Source of the DNA: an uncultured Oscillospiraceae bacterium
Lineage (GTDB): Bacteria > Bacillota > Clostridia > Oscillospirales > Oscillospiraceae
DNA length: 20,582 nucleotides
NCBI GenBank assembly: GCA_910587285.1
Contig: CAJULM010000050.1
Location: 1-20,582 of the forward strand
Reading direction: 5' to 3'
Of this stretch, positions 13,851 through 20,582 are shown piece by piece; positions within the stretch are counted from its first letter, which is position 1, and each line of letters begins with the position of its first letter. The translations under genes and the position numbers were made by a program. The notes beneath the pieces are model-generated. The model saw only the letters and a list, made by a program, of their open reading frames with translations, did not search any database and was not told the DNA's origin.

Positions 13851-16142
13851 TTAATACCAATCGTGCTTTTCGTTCCGATCGAGAGCGTTGATTTGCGCCA
13901 TCTCTTCATCGGTCAGCGCAAAATGATACAGCTGCGTGTTTTCTTTGATATGGTCAGGGTTGCTGGAGCCGGGGATCACCACCACACCCTTTTGCAGATT
14001 CCATCGAAGAATCACCTGGGCGGAGGATACACCGTGAGCCTTTGCAATGCCAGAGATTGCCTCGTCTCCCAGCAGCTCCGCCGTATGCCCCCGGCCGCCC
14101 AGGGGGTACCAGCCCTGCACCACAATTCCCAGGCTTTGAATATAGGGAATCACATCGTTCTCCTGATAGTAGGGGTGGATTTCATTTTGAACCAGTGCCG
14201 GAACGATGTCCACCTGGGGCAGAAATTCCTCCAACTCCTCCACATACCAGTTGGATAGGCCGATGGAGCGGATTTTCCCCTCCTCCACAAACTTTTCCAT
14301 CGCTTGATACGCTTTTACGTCGTTGCGGTCAGGGTGGTGCAGGAGCATTAGGTCCACATAGCCGATGTCCAGCCGATCCAGACACGCCTGAATGGCTTGC
14401 TCCGGGTTTGCCATCTCGCTGCCTGGATAAATTTTCGTAATGACGAAAATATTTTCTCTTCCGAGGCCCAGCTCCTCCATGGCCTCCCGGATGGCCCGCC
14501 CCACTTCTTCCTCGTTGCCATAGGCGGAGGCAGTGTCGATCAGACGGACACCGCTGGCCAGAGCGGACTTTACAGAATGAACGCAGGTCTCCCCGTGGAG
14601 GCTGTAGGTCCCCAGGCCGTTGAGGGGCATTTCATAGCCGTTGTTAAGGGTGACGGTCCTGGCCTCAAAATCAAAAGCTCTCACCTTGCTGTCCCGTGCT
14701 GGATCGCCCAGCGAAAAAATGACGGAGACATTGCCGCCGCCAGCCTTCAGCATCTCCCGGAGCTGGGATTCCGTGACCCCGTCAATGTGCCCCAGGCGGG
14801 TAAAATTCCAGGTGTTTTCATCATAATAAATGGTGACGCTGTTACCCTGGTAGAGGATAATATCTCCGGGCTTGGTGGTAATTTGCCGATTGCTTTGTGG
14901 GAGACTCGTACCAATACCGCCCACCTTCTCAAATCCGCCGTAGTCGCTCATGTCCACGATCAGCGGCCCTTTGGACAGCAGTTCCTTCCATGCTGTGACC
15001 GATGGATTATCCTCCAAGGTCACCGTCCAGACAGTATCATCGATTTGAACATACATCTGATTTGCCTCCTCGCCTGCGGCTTTGGGCAGGTCAAGGCCGT
15101 TTACCCACTCCTCCACTTGAGATGTTTCAGAGAACCGACGGCCCTCCAGCCAGGTGGCGTCCGGCTCGTAGCCCCGGATGGTGGCGTCCTCGTGGGGGCT
15201 GCTCCCGGAGGTGCAGAAGGTGACCACAGTTTTGCCGCTCAAATCGTAGGCCTCCAGGAAGGTGTGGATGATCTTGGGCGCGCGGCCCCACCAGATTGGG
15301 TAGCCGATGAGCACCGCGTCATACTGCCCCATATTCTCCACAGCGTTGGCGATGGCGGGGCGGGCCTTGGGGTCGTTCTGCTCGGTGTTGGCCCTGCAGT
15401 CGGTATTGTAATTCAGGTCGGCGGCGGTGTAGGGCTGGGCGGGGACGATCTCAAAGAGGTCGCCGCCGGTCAGCTCCGCCACCTTTTCCGCCACCGGGCG
15501 GGTGTTCCCCGTGGCGGAGAAATAGGCCACCAGCACCTTGCCTCCGGATGTATCCTGCTGGGGAAGCCGGGCGTAATTCATCACTGCCGCCGCGGCCTGG
15601 ACCCGGGTGGCGGGCTTGGAGCTGCCGTCAAAACCGGGGATACCGTTGGTGACGCCCTGGCCAACGTACCGCTGGAAAATCAGATTCAACTGCTCCTGGG
15701 TGATGGGGTCGTCGGTGCCGAAGCGGCCGTCGCCATAGCCGCCCACCAGCTGTTCGCTGGCCGCCCAGCGGACGGCCTCGCTGTACCACTGATCCTCGGG
15801 AACATCGGAGAACCGCATCAGGTAATTCACCACCGGCTTCTCCGCCTGCCGCCACAGGATGGTGACCAGCATGGCGCGGGTCAGCGTCTCCTCCGGCGCG
15901 AAGGTGGTGTCAGATGTTCCGTTCATGATACCGTGCTGCTGGCAGTAAGAAACAGCTTCAGCGTACCAGGCATCAGCGGGCACATCCGTGAAAACCGTCG
16001 CCGGCTCAGTTTCAACGGCGAGCTTTGCGCTGTCCAAGTTCTCCCCATCGCCGGCGGCGGGGACTTCCGCCGCTCCGCAGGAGGTCATAGTCAGCAGACA
16101 GGCCATACAGATTGCTATTGAGAAGGAAAAGATTTTTTTCAT
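13851..16142 (-). CDS. Multidomain lipoprotein: SLH repeats, flavodoxin, cyclophilin-like domain, aldo/keto reductase
   Basis: The protein has 763 residues. A lipoprotein signal ends at Cys22 (LLTMTSC). Two SLH repeats (about 50-106 and 110-163) and a degenerate third (to about 193) follow. A flavodoxin domain (201-350) has the FMN phosphate loop YFSATGNTRPVAE and YPIWWGRAPKI. Residues 362-478 match the cyclophilin-like fold often joined to such flavodoxins (VTLEDNPSVTAWKELL, PGDIILYQGNSVTIYY). Residues 500-763 are a complete aldo/keto reductase with the tetrad Asp536, Tyr541 (DTASAYGNE), Lys570 (ITKIYPG) and His602 (LLHHPD), plus the cofactor segment VIPGSSNPDHIKEN. AKRs use NADPH and are normally cytosolic, so an exported fusion is odd. 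It is the last gene of the operon, 13 bp behind the cupin. AGAGGAA supports the ATG at 16142. Reduction of carbonyls or quinones is inferred. Confidence 0.88.
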   Translation of the reverse strand: MKKIFSFSIAICMACLLTMTSCGAAEVPAAGDGENLDSAKLAVETEPATVFTDVPADAWYAEAVSYCQQHGIMNGTSDTTFAPEETLTRAMLVTILWRQAEKPVVNYLMRFSDVPEDQWYSEAVRWAASEQLVGGYGDGRFGTDDPITQEQLNLIFQRYVGQGVTNGIPGFDGSSKPATRVQAAAAVMNYARLPQQDTSGGKVLVAYFSATGNTRPVAEKVAELTGGDLFEIVPAQPYTAADLNYNTDCRANTEQNDPKARPAIANAVENMGQYDAVLIGYPIWWGRAPKIIHTFLEAYDLSGKTVVTFCTSGSSPHEDATIRGYEPDATWLEGRRFSETSQVEEWVNGLDLPKAAGEEANQMYVQIDDTVWTVTLEDNPSVTAWKELLSKGPLIVDMSDYGGFEKVGGIGTSLPQSNRQITTKPGDIILYQGNSVTIYYDENTWNFTRLGHIDGVTESQLREMLKAGGGNVSVIFSLGDPARDSKVRAFDFEARTVTLNNGYEMPLNGLGTYSLHGETCVHSVKSALASGVRLIDTASAYGNEEEVGRAIREAMEELGLGRENIFVITKIYPGSEMANPEQAIQACLDRLDIGYVDLMLLHHPDRNDVKAYQAMEKFVEEGKIRSIGLSNWYVEELEEFLPQVDIVPALVQNEIHPYYQENDVIPYIQSLGIVVQGWYPLGGRGHTAELLGDEAISGIAKAHGVSSAQVILRWNLQKGVVVIPGSSNPDHIKENTQLYHFALTDEEMAQINALDRNEKHDWY

Positions 16143-16155
16143 CGCGGTTCCTCTC

Positions 16156-16608
16156 TTAATTTCGAGACAGTTGATTGTAAATGTCATCTGCCACCGGCTC
16201 CAGCCATTCGTTGGACGTGTCCTCCCCCGGGCACTCTACTGCCAGGTGGCTGAACCAGCAGTTTGCCTTGGCTCCGTGCCAGTGCTTCACCCCGGCGGGG
16301 ATGGTCACCACATCGCCGGGCTTCAGGCTTTGGGCCGGTTTCCCGTCCTCCTGATACCAGCCCTCGCCGTCCACGCAGATCAGGATCTGCCCACCGCCGC
16401 TTTTGGCGCGGTGGATGTGCCAGTTGTTGCGGCAGCCCGGCTCAAAGGTGACATTGGCGATGAACACCGTCTCCTTGGGGCCGGTCAGGGGCTTCAAATA
16501 GCTGTTTCCGGTAAAATACCGCGCAAATGCCGTGTTTGGTTCACCCTGTCCGAAGCCGCCGCCGTGCTGTTCCGATAGGGCGCTTCTGCCCGTTGTCTGC
16601 TCTCCCAT
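16156..16608 (-). CDS. Small cupin-domain protein
   Basis: The protein is 150 residues with a single cupin barrel. The metal-binding motif 1 is seen as WHIHRAKSGGGQ (His64 and His66, with Gln74 where the family often has Glu or Gln). Motif 2 is PGDVVTIPAGVKHWHGA with His109. DGEGWYQEDGK is typical of the subgroup that travels with flavodoxins, aldo/keto reductases and carboxymuconolactone-decarboxylase-like proteins in gut bacteria. It is cytoplasmic, with no signal peptide. The exact reaction is unknown; isomerase, dioxygenase or binding roles occur in the family. The start at 16608 follows AAAGGAAGG; the longer frame upstream of it is a shadow of the hydrolase gene. It sits 14 bp behind the hydrolase and 13 bp before the lipoprotein, so co-transcription is very likely. 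Confidence 0.9.
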   Translation of the reverse strand: MGEQTTGRSALSEQHGGGFGQGEPNTAFARYFTGNSYLKPLTGPKETVFIANVTFEPGCRNNWHIHRAKSGGGQILICVDGEGWYQEDGKPAQSLKPGDVVTIPAGVKHWHGAKANCWFSHLAVECPGEDTSNEWLEPVADDIYNQLSRN

Positions 16609-16622
16609 ATTAGAACCTTCCT

Positions 16623-17597
16623 TTACTTCAAATTTTTCTGAAAGAAATCTACCAGCTTGTCGAAGGGGATGACGTCCGTCCGGTCGTAAAGGTCGGTGTG
16701 GACGGTGCCGGGGATGAGGAGCAGCTCTTTGTTGTCCCCCTTCAACTTGGTAAAAGCGTCCCGGCTGAAATAGCAGGAGTGGGCCTTGTCCCCGTGCACC
16801 ACCAGGACGGCGGAGCGGATTTCCCCCGCATAGGCCAAGATAGTCTGGTTGAGAAAGGACATACAGCCGGTGACATTCCAGCCGCCGTTGGAGTTGAGGG
16901 ACCGGGGATGATAGCCCCGGGGAGTCTTGTAGTAGTCGTAGTAGTCCTTGGCAAAGAAGGGCGCGTCCTCGGGCAGGGGGTCGGCCACGCCGCCGCCCAG
17001 GGCGTACCCGCCGCTTTGATAGTCCATAATCCGCTGGGCGTTGAGGGCTTTTTTCTTCTCGAAACGGGCCTCCTCGCTGTCCTCGGCGTCGAAGTAGCCG
17101 TTGGCAGTCACCCGGCTCATGTCGTACATGGTGGAGGCCACGGTGGCCTTGATCCGGGTGTCCAGCGCCGCCGCGTTCAGCGCCATGCCGCCCCAGCCGC
17201 AGATACCGATGATACCGATCTTCTCGCGGTCCACGTCCTCCCGCAGGGAGAGGTAGTCCACCACCGCCTGGAAGTCCTCGGTGTTGATGTCCGGGGAAGC
17301 CATATAGCGGGGCGCACCGCCGCTCTCGCCGGTGAAGGAGGGGTCGAAGGCGATGGTCAGGAAGCCCCGCTCCGCTATGGCCTGAGCGTACAGTCCGGCG
17401 GCCTGCTCCTTCACCGCGCCGAAGGGGCCGCACACAGCGATGGCGGGCAGCTTCCCGATCCTGCCTTTGGGGGCATAGCAGTCAGCGGCCAAGGTGATGC
17501 CGTAGCGGTTGTGGAATGTCACCTTGCTGTGGTCCACCTTGCCGCTCTTGGGGAAGGTCTTATCCCACTCCGGAGTCAGGGTCAGCTTTTCATCCAT
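16623..17597 (-). CDS. Alpha/beta-hydrolase fold protein lacking the usual serine nucleophile
   Basis: The protein is 324 residues. The alpha/beta-hydrolase fold is evident: a strand and oxyanion region at LPAIAVCGPFGAVKEQ, RGFLTIAFDPSFTGES, and the nucleophile-elbow region IGIICIG-type as GIIGICGWGGMALNAA (128-143). The late acid is in VLVVHGDKAHS and the His in LIPGTVHTDLYDR. In related hydrolases the elbow reads GICxSGG; here the Ser position is Trp135, while Cys133 and the glycines remain. This variant is, to my knowledge, seen in a subgroup of gut-bacterial homologues, so catalysis by Cys or a non-hydrolytic role is possible. There is no signal peptide. AGGAGG precedes the ATG at 17597. 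It overlaps the small upstream gene by 8 bp, indicating translational coupling. Confidence 0.87.
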   Translation of the reverse strand: MDEKLTLTPEWDKTFPKSGKVDHSKVTFHNRYGITLAADCYAPKGRIGKLPAIAVCGPFGAVKEQAAGLYAQAIAERGFLTIAFDPSFTGESGGAPRYMASPDINTEDFQAVVDYLSLREDVDREKIGIIGICGWGGMALNAAALDTRIKATVASTMYDMSRVTANGYFDAEDSEEARFEKKKALNAQRIMDYQSGGYALGGGVADPLPEDAPFFAKDYYDYYKTPRGYHPRSLNSNGGWNVTGCMSFLNQTILAYAGEIRSAVLVVHGDKAHSCYFSRDAFTKLKGDNKELLLIPGTVHTDLYDRTDVIPFDKLVDFFQKNLK

Positions 17598-17832
17598 AGG
17601 AAATTCCTCCTCTTTTTGCGTTCTTCTCCAACTGATAGACGAGATAGTCCAGGCAGTCGATGTTTCGCTCCGCCTCATGGCAGCGTTCCAGCAGATTTCT
17701 GCGGTGCCGGGCAAGCAGCGCAAGTCCCTCTTTCGCCCGCCCCTGCTCCGCCAGCGAGACAAACCGCTCCGTCAGCGAGGCGTCGCAGCCCGCGTCCGCA
17801 AGGCTTTGCCGCAGAACGCCGTTGTCCTCCAA
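17590..17832 (-). CDS. Small helical conserved protein, first gene of the operon
   Basis: The protein is 80 residues of unknown function. It is predicted to be mainly helical: VLRQSLADAGCDASLTERFVSLAEQ, then LALLARHRRNLLERCHEAERNIDCLDYLVYQLEKN. The ending (RHRR.LL...H..ER.IDCLDYLVYQ) is a pattern I recognise from small proteins beside MerR/LysR-type loci in Clostridia. No enzymatic motif is visible; a protein-protein interaction role is possible. TTG at 17832 was chosen because AAGGAGG lies eight bases upstream, whereas the GTG at 17841 overlaps that ribosome site. Its stop lies inside the start of the hydrolase gene. Confidence 0.75.
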   Translation of the reverse strand: MEDNGVLRQSLADAGCDASLTERFVSLAEQGRAKEGLALLARHRRNLLERCHEAERNIDCLDYLVYQLEKNAKRGGISYG

Positions 17833-17856
17833 GACCGCCACCTCCTTCCGACCCTT

Positions 17857-17885
17857 ATTGTATAGGCGCGGTATTGAAATAGCAA
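17857..17885 (-). promoter_or_regulatory. Promoter of the hydrolase-cupin-reductase operon
   Basis: On the minus strand TTGCTA (-35) and TACAAT (-10) are 17 bases apart, ending about 25 bases before the first gene's start. It lies beside the LysR-type palindrome, as expected for an activated promoter. Confidence 0.55.
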
Positions 17886-17906
17886 ATACTTAGTTTCTAT
17901 ATCATA

Positions 17907-17925
17907 TTATTCTTGAAAAGAATAA
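17907..17925. promoter_or_regulatory. Candidate LysR-binding palindrome
   Basis: TTATTCT-TGAAA-AGAATAA is a perfect 7-bp dyad in the divergent intergenic region, 22 bp from the operon -35 and 35 bp from the LysR start. It fits the AT-rich T-N11-A type site of LysR regulators. Confidence 0.5.
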
Positions 17926-17960
17926 CATCTCCTGCTACACTGACAGCAGGAGGTGTTATT

Positions 17961-18845
17961 GTGGAACTGCGCGTTTTACGGTATTTTCTCGCCGTGGCCC
18001 GGGAGGGCAGCGTCACCCACGCCGCGGAGCGGCTCCATATCTCCCAGCCCACCCTGTCCAAGCAGCTCAAGGACTTGGAGGCGGAGCTGGGCAAAAAGCT
18101 TTTTGTTCGTAGCAGCTTCAGCGTCCGGCTGACGGACGAGGGAATGCTGCTACGCCGGCGGGCGGAGGACATCCTGGACATGGTGGATAAGACGGCGGAG
18201 GAGTTCAAGGCCCTGGGGCAGATCACCGGCGGGGATATCCATGTCGGCTGCGCGGAATCGGACGGCATCAAGCATCTGGCCCGGCGAATCAAAGCGGTGC
18301 AGGCACAGTACCCCCGCATTCGGGTGCACCTGTACAGCGGCGACCGGAGCGACCTGGCGGAGCGGCTGGAGCAGGGCCTGCTGGACTTCGCCGTGCTGGT
18401 GGAGTCCAACGACCTGTCCAAATATAATTACCTCCCCCTGCCCGGCGCGGACACCTGGGGCGTCATCCTGCGGCGGGACCACCCCCTGGCGGAACGGGAG
18501 GCGATCACGCCGCAGGCCCTGCTGGATATTCCCCTGATCTGCCCCCGGCAGGGACTGCAAAAGGAGCTCTCAGACTGGTTCCAGGAGAAGGTAGACCGGC
18601 TCAACATCGTGGCGACCTGCAATCTGGCCTACAACGGCGCAGTTTTGGCTCGGGAGGGCCTGGGCTGCCTGCTCTCCTTTGACAAGCTGGCGGACACCGG
18701 GCCGGACAGCCCGCTGTGCTTTCGGCCCCTGACACCGCCGCTCCACTCCAGGCTGTTCCTGGCCTGGAAAAAATACGCAGTGTTTTCCCCGGCGGCAGAG
18801 GTGCTGCTGAACGAGATGAAGGCTCACGATTCCGCTACAAAATAA
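17961..18845 (+). CDS. LysR-family transcriptional regulator
   Basis: The protein is 294 residues, standard for the family. The N-terminal winged helix-turn-helix is classical: MELRVLRYFLAVAREGSVT, then HAAERLHISQPTLSKQLKDL and EAELGKKLFVR (1-52). The effector domain follows, with GDIHVGCAESDGI starting the first subdomain, RVHLYSGDRSDLAERLEQGLLD, and WGVILRRDHPLAE. The GTG at 17961 has AGGAGG seven bases upstream; earlier in-frame codons have no homology. AGCAGG just before it can pair with CCTGCT at 17931-17936, a hairpin that might modulate its translation. The gene is divergent from the small-protein/hydrolase/cupin/reductase operon, which is probably its target. The inducer is unknown. 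Confidence 0.95.
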   Translation: MELRVLRYFLAVAREGSVTHAAERLHISQPTLSKQLKDLEAELGKKLFVRSSFSVRLTDEGMLLRRRAEDILDMVDKTAEEFKALGQITGGDIHVGCAESDGIKHLARRIKAVQAQYPRIRVHLYSGDRSDLAERLEQGLLDFAVLVESNDLSKYNYLPLPGADTWGVILRRDHPLAEREAITPQALLDIPLICPRQGLQKELSDWFQEKVDRLNIVATCNLAYNGAVLAREGLGCLLSFDKLADTGPDSPLCFRPLTPPLHSRLFLAWKKYAVFSPAAEVLLNEMKAHDSATK

Positions 18846-18953
18846 GTAAAAAATAAGCAAGGCGGCAGATGGTGAGGAACTGGAGTATAAGCTGCAGCAT
18901 ACCATACGGTTATTTTCAGAAAGGTTCAAACGAATGTTGTGTAAAGTGAGATT

Positions 18954-18994
18954 ATATGGAGGGACTGCTTTTACACCAGTCCCTCCATATTTTT
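18954..18994 (+). terminator. Intrinsic terminator of the LysR gene
   Basis: ATATGGAGGGACTG (18954-18967) pairs perfectly with CAGTCCCTCCATAT (18977-18990) around a 9-nt loop, followed by TTTTCC. It lies about 110 bp past the LysR stop. Confidence 0.85.
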
Positions 18995-19109
18995 CCTATA
19001 ATTTTTTACTGGGCATAAATTAGATAACGAGAAGCTTCTCAATAAGTCAGGCCGTCGAATCGCAGATGCGAGGTACGGAAGTTGGCTTAAGAGCAAAGAA
19101 CGGAAAAAC

Positions 19110-19149
19110 AAAAAAGACCGGGGCGCCCGCTTGTGCGGACGCCCCGGTC
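19110..19149 (-). terminator. Strong intrinsic terminator, minus strand
   Basis: GACCGGGGCG (19116-19125) pairs with CGCCCCGGTC (19140-19149), and an inner CCGC/GCGG stem extends it. On the minus strand it is followed by TTTTTG. It could end transcripts coming from the kinase gene or from the lost gene tail in between. Confidence 0.75.
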
Positions 19150-19367
19150 GGCGAATACCTGCCCCCTGCAGCTTACTCAGGAAACCGCCAAACCAACCTT
19201 ATCCGAATCTTTTCCTTATTGCGGGCAGGTTCGGATTTGTTGTTTATTTGGACAATATCAACGCATAGAGAAGCAGCCCCTGTCAGTAGACGAGGCCACT
19301 TCTGTTATGTATGCTCCTGGTTTCGCTTCCATTCTTCAAACGCCGCTTGCCCTTCCGGGCTATTGAA

Positions 19368-19408
19368 TGGTCTGGGGCCGGCTTCTACAAGAAGCCGGCC
19401 CCAGACCA
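19368..19408 (-). terminator. Perfect 18-bp hairpin behind the sugar kinase
   Basis: TGGTCTGGGGCCGGCTTC (19368-19385) and its exact reverse complement (19391-19408) flank the loop TACAA, 6 bp past the kinase stop. The U-run is poor, so the full stop may need the terminator at 19110-19149. Confidence 0.6.
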
Positions 19409-19413
19409 AACTG

Positions 19414-20499
19414 TCACCGCTTGATATCATAGTTCATGTTCATCAGGTTGCGGATAGAATCCACGTCGTCGGTAATGTTGCCGTCTCCGTGAATGGTGTG
19501 CTTGATGACGCTGCTGGCCACGGCGAAATTTATCATGTCCATGGGTTTATAGCCATGCATCTGCGCGTAAATCAGGCCGCTGGCAAAGGCGTCGCCCCCA
19601 CCCACCCGGTCCAAAATATTAAACGTAAAGCGCTTGCTCTCAAACGTGTGGCCCTGATACCACATATAGGCCATCAGGCTGTTTTCGCTGCCACTGTGGG
19701 CAAAGCGCACGTGTCGGGCGATGCACTTCAGGTTGGGATAACGCTCCACAAAGCGCTGGAATACCTCGTCCTGCTGCTCATAGCTGGGCTGGAGGGGCAC
19801 GCCGTCCTTCCAGTCCCCCCTGCTGTGGTCCCCATCGTCCCGCCACAGATGATATGGCTCGATGCCCAGCAGCACATCCACATAGGGCAGGCACCGGGTG
19901 CAGTAGTCCCTGGCCTGCTCCCAAGTCCACAGCTTACTGCGGAAATTACCGTCAAAACTGACGGTAAGGCCCTTTTCCTTCGCCGTTTTCAGGCAGTCTA
20001 AAATAAACTGGGCGCAGCTGGGGGACAAAGCCGGGGTAATGCCGCTCAAGTGGAGCCAGTCAAAGCCCTCCAGCAAGGCATCCAAATCCACACCGGAAAA
20101 ATCGTACTCGGTGATGGCGCTGTGCTTCCGATCATAGGTCACCTTGCTGGGCCGGATTCCGTAGCCGGTCTCCAGATAATAGGTGCCCAGGCGGTGTGTT
20201 GGCGTCTCCTCCGGCGTAGACAGAATCACAGGGGTGCAGTGTACATCGTTGCTGCGCAGCATCCGCACCGCGCTTTTCCCCAGGCTGTTGTTGGGCACCA
20301 CGCTGAAAAATGTGCTGTCAACACCCAAATTGGCCAGAGCCAGCGCGATATTGGCTTCGCTGCCGCCATAGCTGGCTTCAAAACTGCTGCTCACCCGGAT
20401 TTTGCCGTAATTTGGTGGGGTCAGACGGAGCATAATCTCCCCCACGGTGATAAATTTCAGACTGCTCTGTCCCCGAAGCAAAGGATTACAATGTTCCAT
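19414..20499 (-). CDS. kdgK: PfkB-family sugar kinase, probably 2-keto-3-deoxygluconate kinase
   Basis: The protein is 361 residues in the ribokinase/PfkB fold. It starts with LKFITVGEIMLRLTPP, shows signature 1 in YGGSEANIALALANLG, has the lid and sugar-contact region (GTYYLETGYGIRPSKVTYDR), and shows signature 2 DRVGGGDAFASGL containing the catalytic Asp of GGGDAF. The combination of ETGYGIRPS.V.YDR, FDGNFRSKLW and the GE.M.RL.P start is typical of KDG kinases, which phosphorylate 2-keto-3-deoxygluconate before KDPG aldolase in uronate and pectin breakdown. Other ketose kinases are possible. It is cytoplasmic. GGGGAGG sits seven bases before the ATG at 20499. The partner aldolase is not inside the window; it may lie beyond the right edge. 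Confidence 0.87.
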   Translation of the reverse strand: MEHCNPLLRGQSSLKFITVGEIMLRLTPPNYGKIRVSSSFEASYGGSEANIALALANLGVDSTFFSVVPNNSLGKSAVRMLRSNDVHCTPVILSTPEETPTHRLGTYYLETGYGIRPSKVTYDRKHSAITEYDFSGVDLDALLEGFDWLHLSGITPALSPSCAQFILDCLKTAKEKGLTVSFDGNFRSKLWTWEQARDYCTRCLPYVDVLLGIEPYHLWRDDGDHSRGDWKDGVPLQPSYEQQDEVFQRFVERYPNLKCIARHVRFAHSGSENSLMAYMWYQGHTFESKRFTFNILDRVGGGDAFASGLIYAQMHGYKPMDMINFAVASSVIKHTIHGDGNITDDVDSIRNLMNMNYDIKR

Positions 20500-20582
20500 A
20501 TCATAACCTCCCCGTTTTTGTTATGTTTCGCGCCCCTTATCTCTGAATCCGGCCGGAGCCATCGCCTCCGGCCAGCTTCTCC

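Larger units (their letters stand above)
18995..19413. other. Intergenic region without a convincing gene
   Basis: It holds two strong hairpins, described separately, and a GAGAAGCTTCTC palindrome near 19029. On the minus strand 19305-19400 reads as a plausible protein tail (FNSPEGQAAFEEWKRNQEHT and stop) that has no start and is cut by the hairpin at 19368. It may be the remnant of a gene. The open plus-strand frame here continues as the shadow of the kinase gene. Confidence 0.45.

Noticed and set aside
1..20582. CRISPR arrays, tRNA or rRNA genes
   Set aside because: No regularly spaced repeats and no recognisable tRNA or rRNA sequence were seen.

Overview
The window looks like chromosomal DNA of a flagellated, GC-rich Bacillota (class Clostridia, most like Oscillospiraceae such as Oscillibacter, Flavonifractor or Intestinimonas). 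This rests on strong AGGAGG ribosome sites, frequent TTG/GTG starts, S-layer-homology (SLH) proteins, a CsrA-type regulator beside flagellin, and large terminator hairpins. It is an inference from gene content; no 16S or other marker gene is present.

Region 1 (1-7300, all genes on the minus strand) is a flagellar island. In transcription order it holds a TnpB-derived protein, a structured RNA region just behind it, a divergent CsrA, a 610-residue flagellin, a sulfotransferase-like protein, an APS-kinase/methyltransferase fusion and the start of a PHP-domain gene. The TnpB-like protein has lost all three RuvC catalytic acidic residues (D to K202, E to R286, D to E368) and one zinc-finger cysteine, yet its frame is intact over 392 codons. 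No TnpA or transposon ends were found. This is the signature of a TldR, a nuclease-dead RNA-guided DNA-binding repressor. About 160 nt behind its stop codon can fold into an omega-RNA-like set of helices, followed by csrA and flagellin. The proposal is an RNA-guided flagellar switch combined with CsrA translational control; the flagellin leader carries a perfect hairpin with GGA in its loop. The last two genes may sulfate or methylate flagellin or its glycan.

Region 2 (7256-10045) is a mobile-element scar zone. It contains an intact small serine recombinase, a frameshifted LytTR-type regulator, a small proline-rich lipoprotein, the decayed C-terminus of a tyrosine recombinase, and several long inverted repeats.

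Region 3 (10046-13850) is one secreted 1164-residue SLH surface protein with its own promoter and a leader of about 200 nt.

Region 4 (13851-18994) is a LysR-controlled divergent locus. The LysR gene reads rightwards. A four-gene operon reads leftwards: a small helical protein, an alpha/beta-hydrolase homologue, a cupin, and a multidomain lipoprotein joining SLH repeats, flavodoxin, a cyclophilin-like domain and an aldo/keto reductase. A reductive or detoxification role, partly at the cell surface, is inferred.

Region 5 (18995-20582) holds terminators, a stretch with no convincing gene, and a PfkB-family sugar kinase most like 2-keto-3-deoxygluconate kinase.
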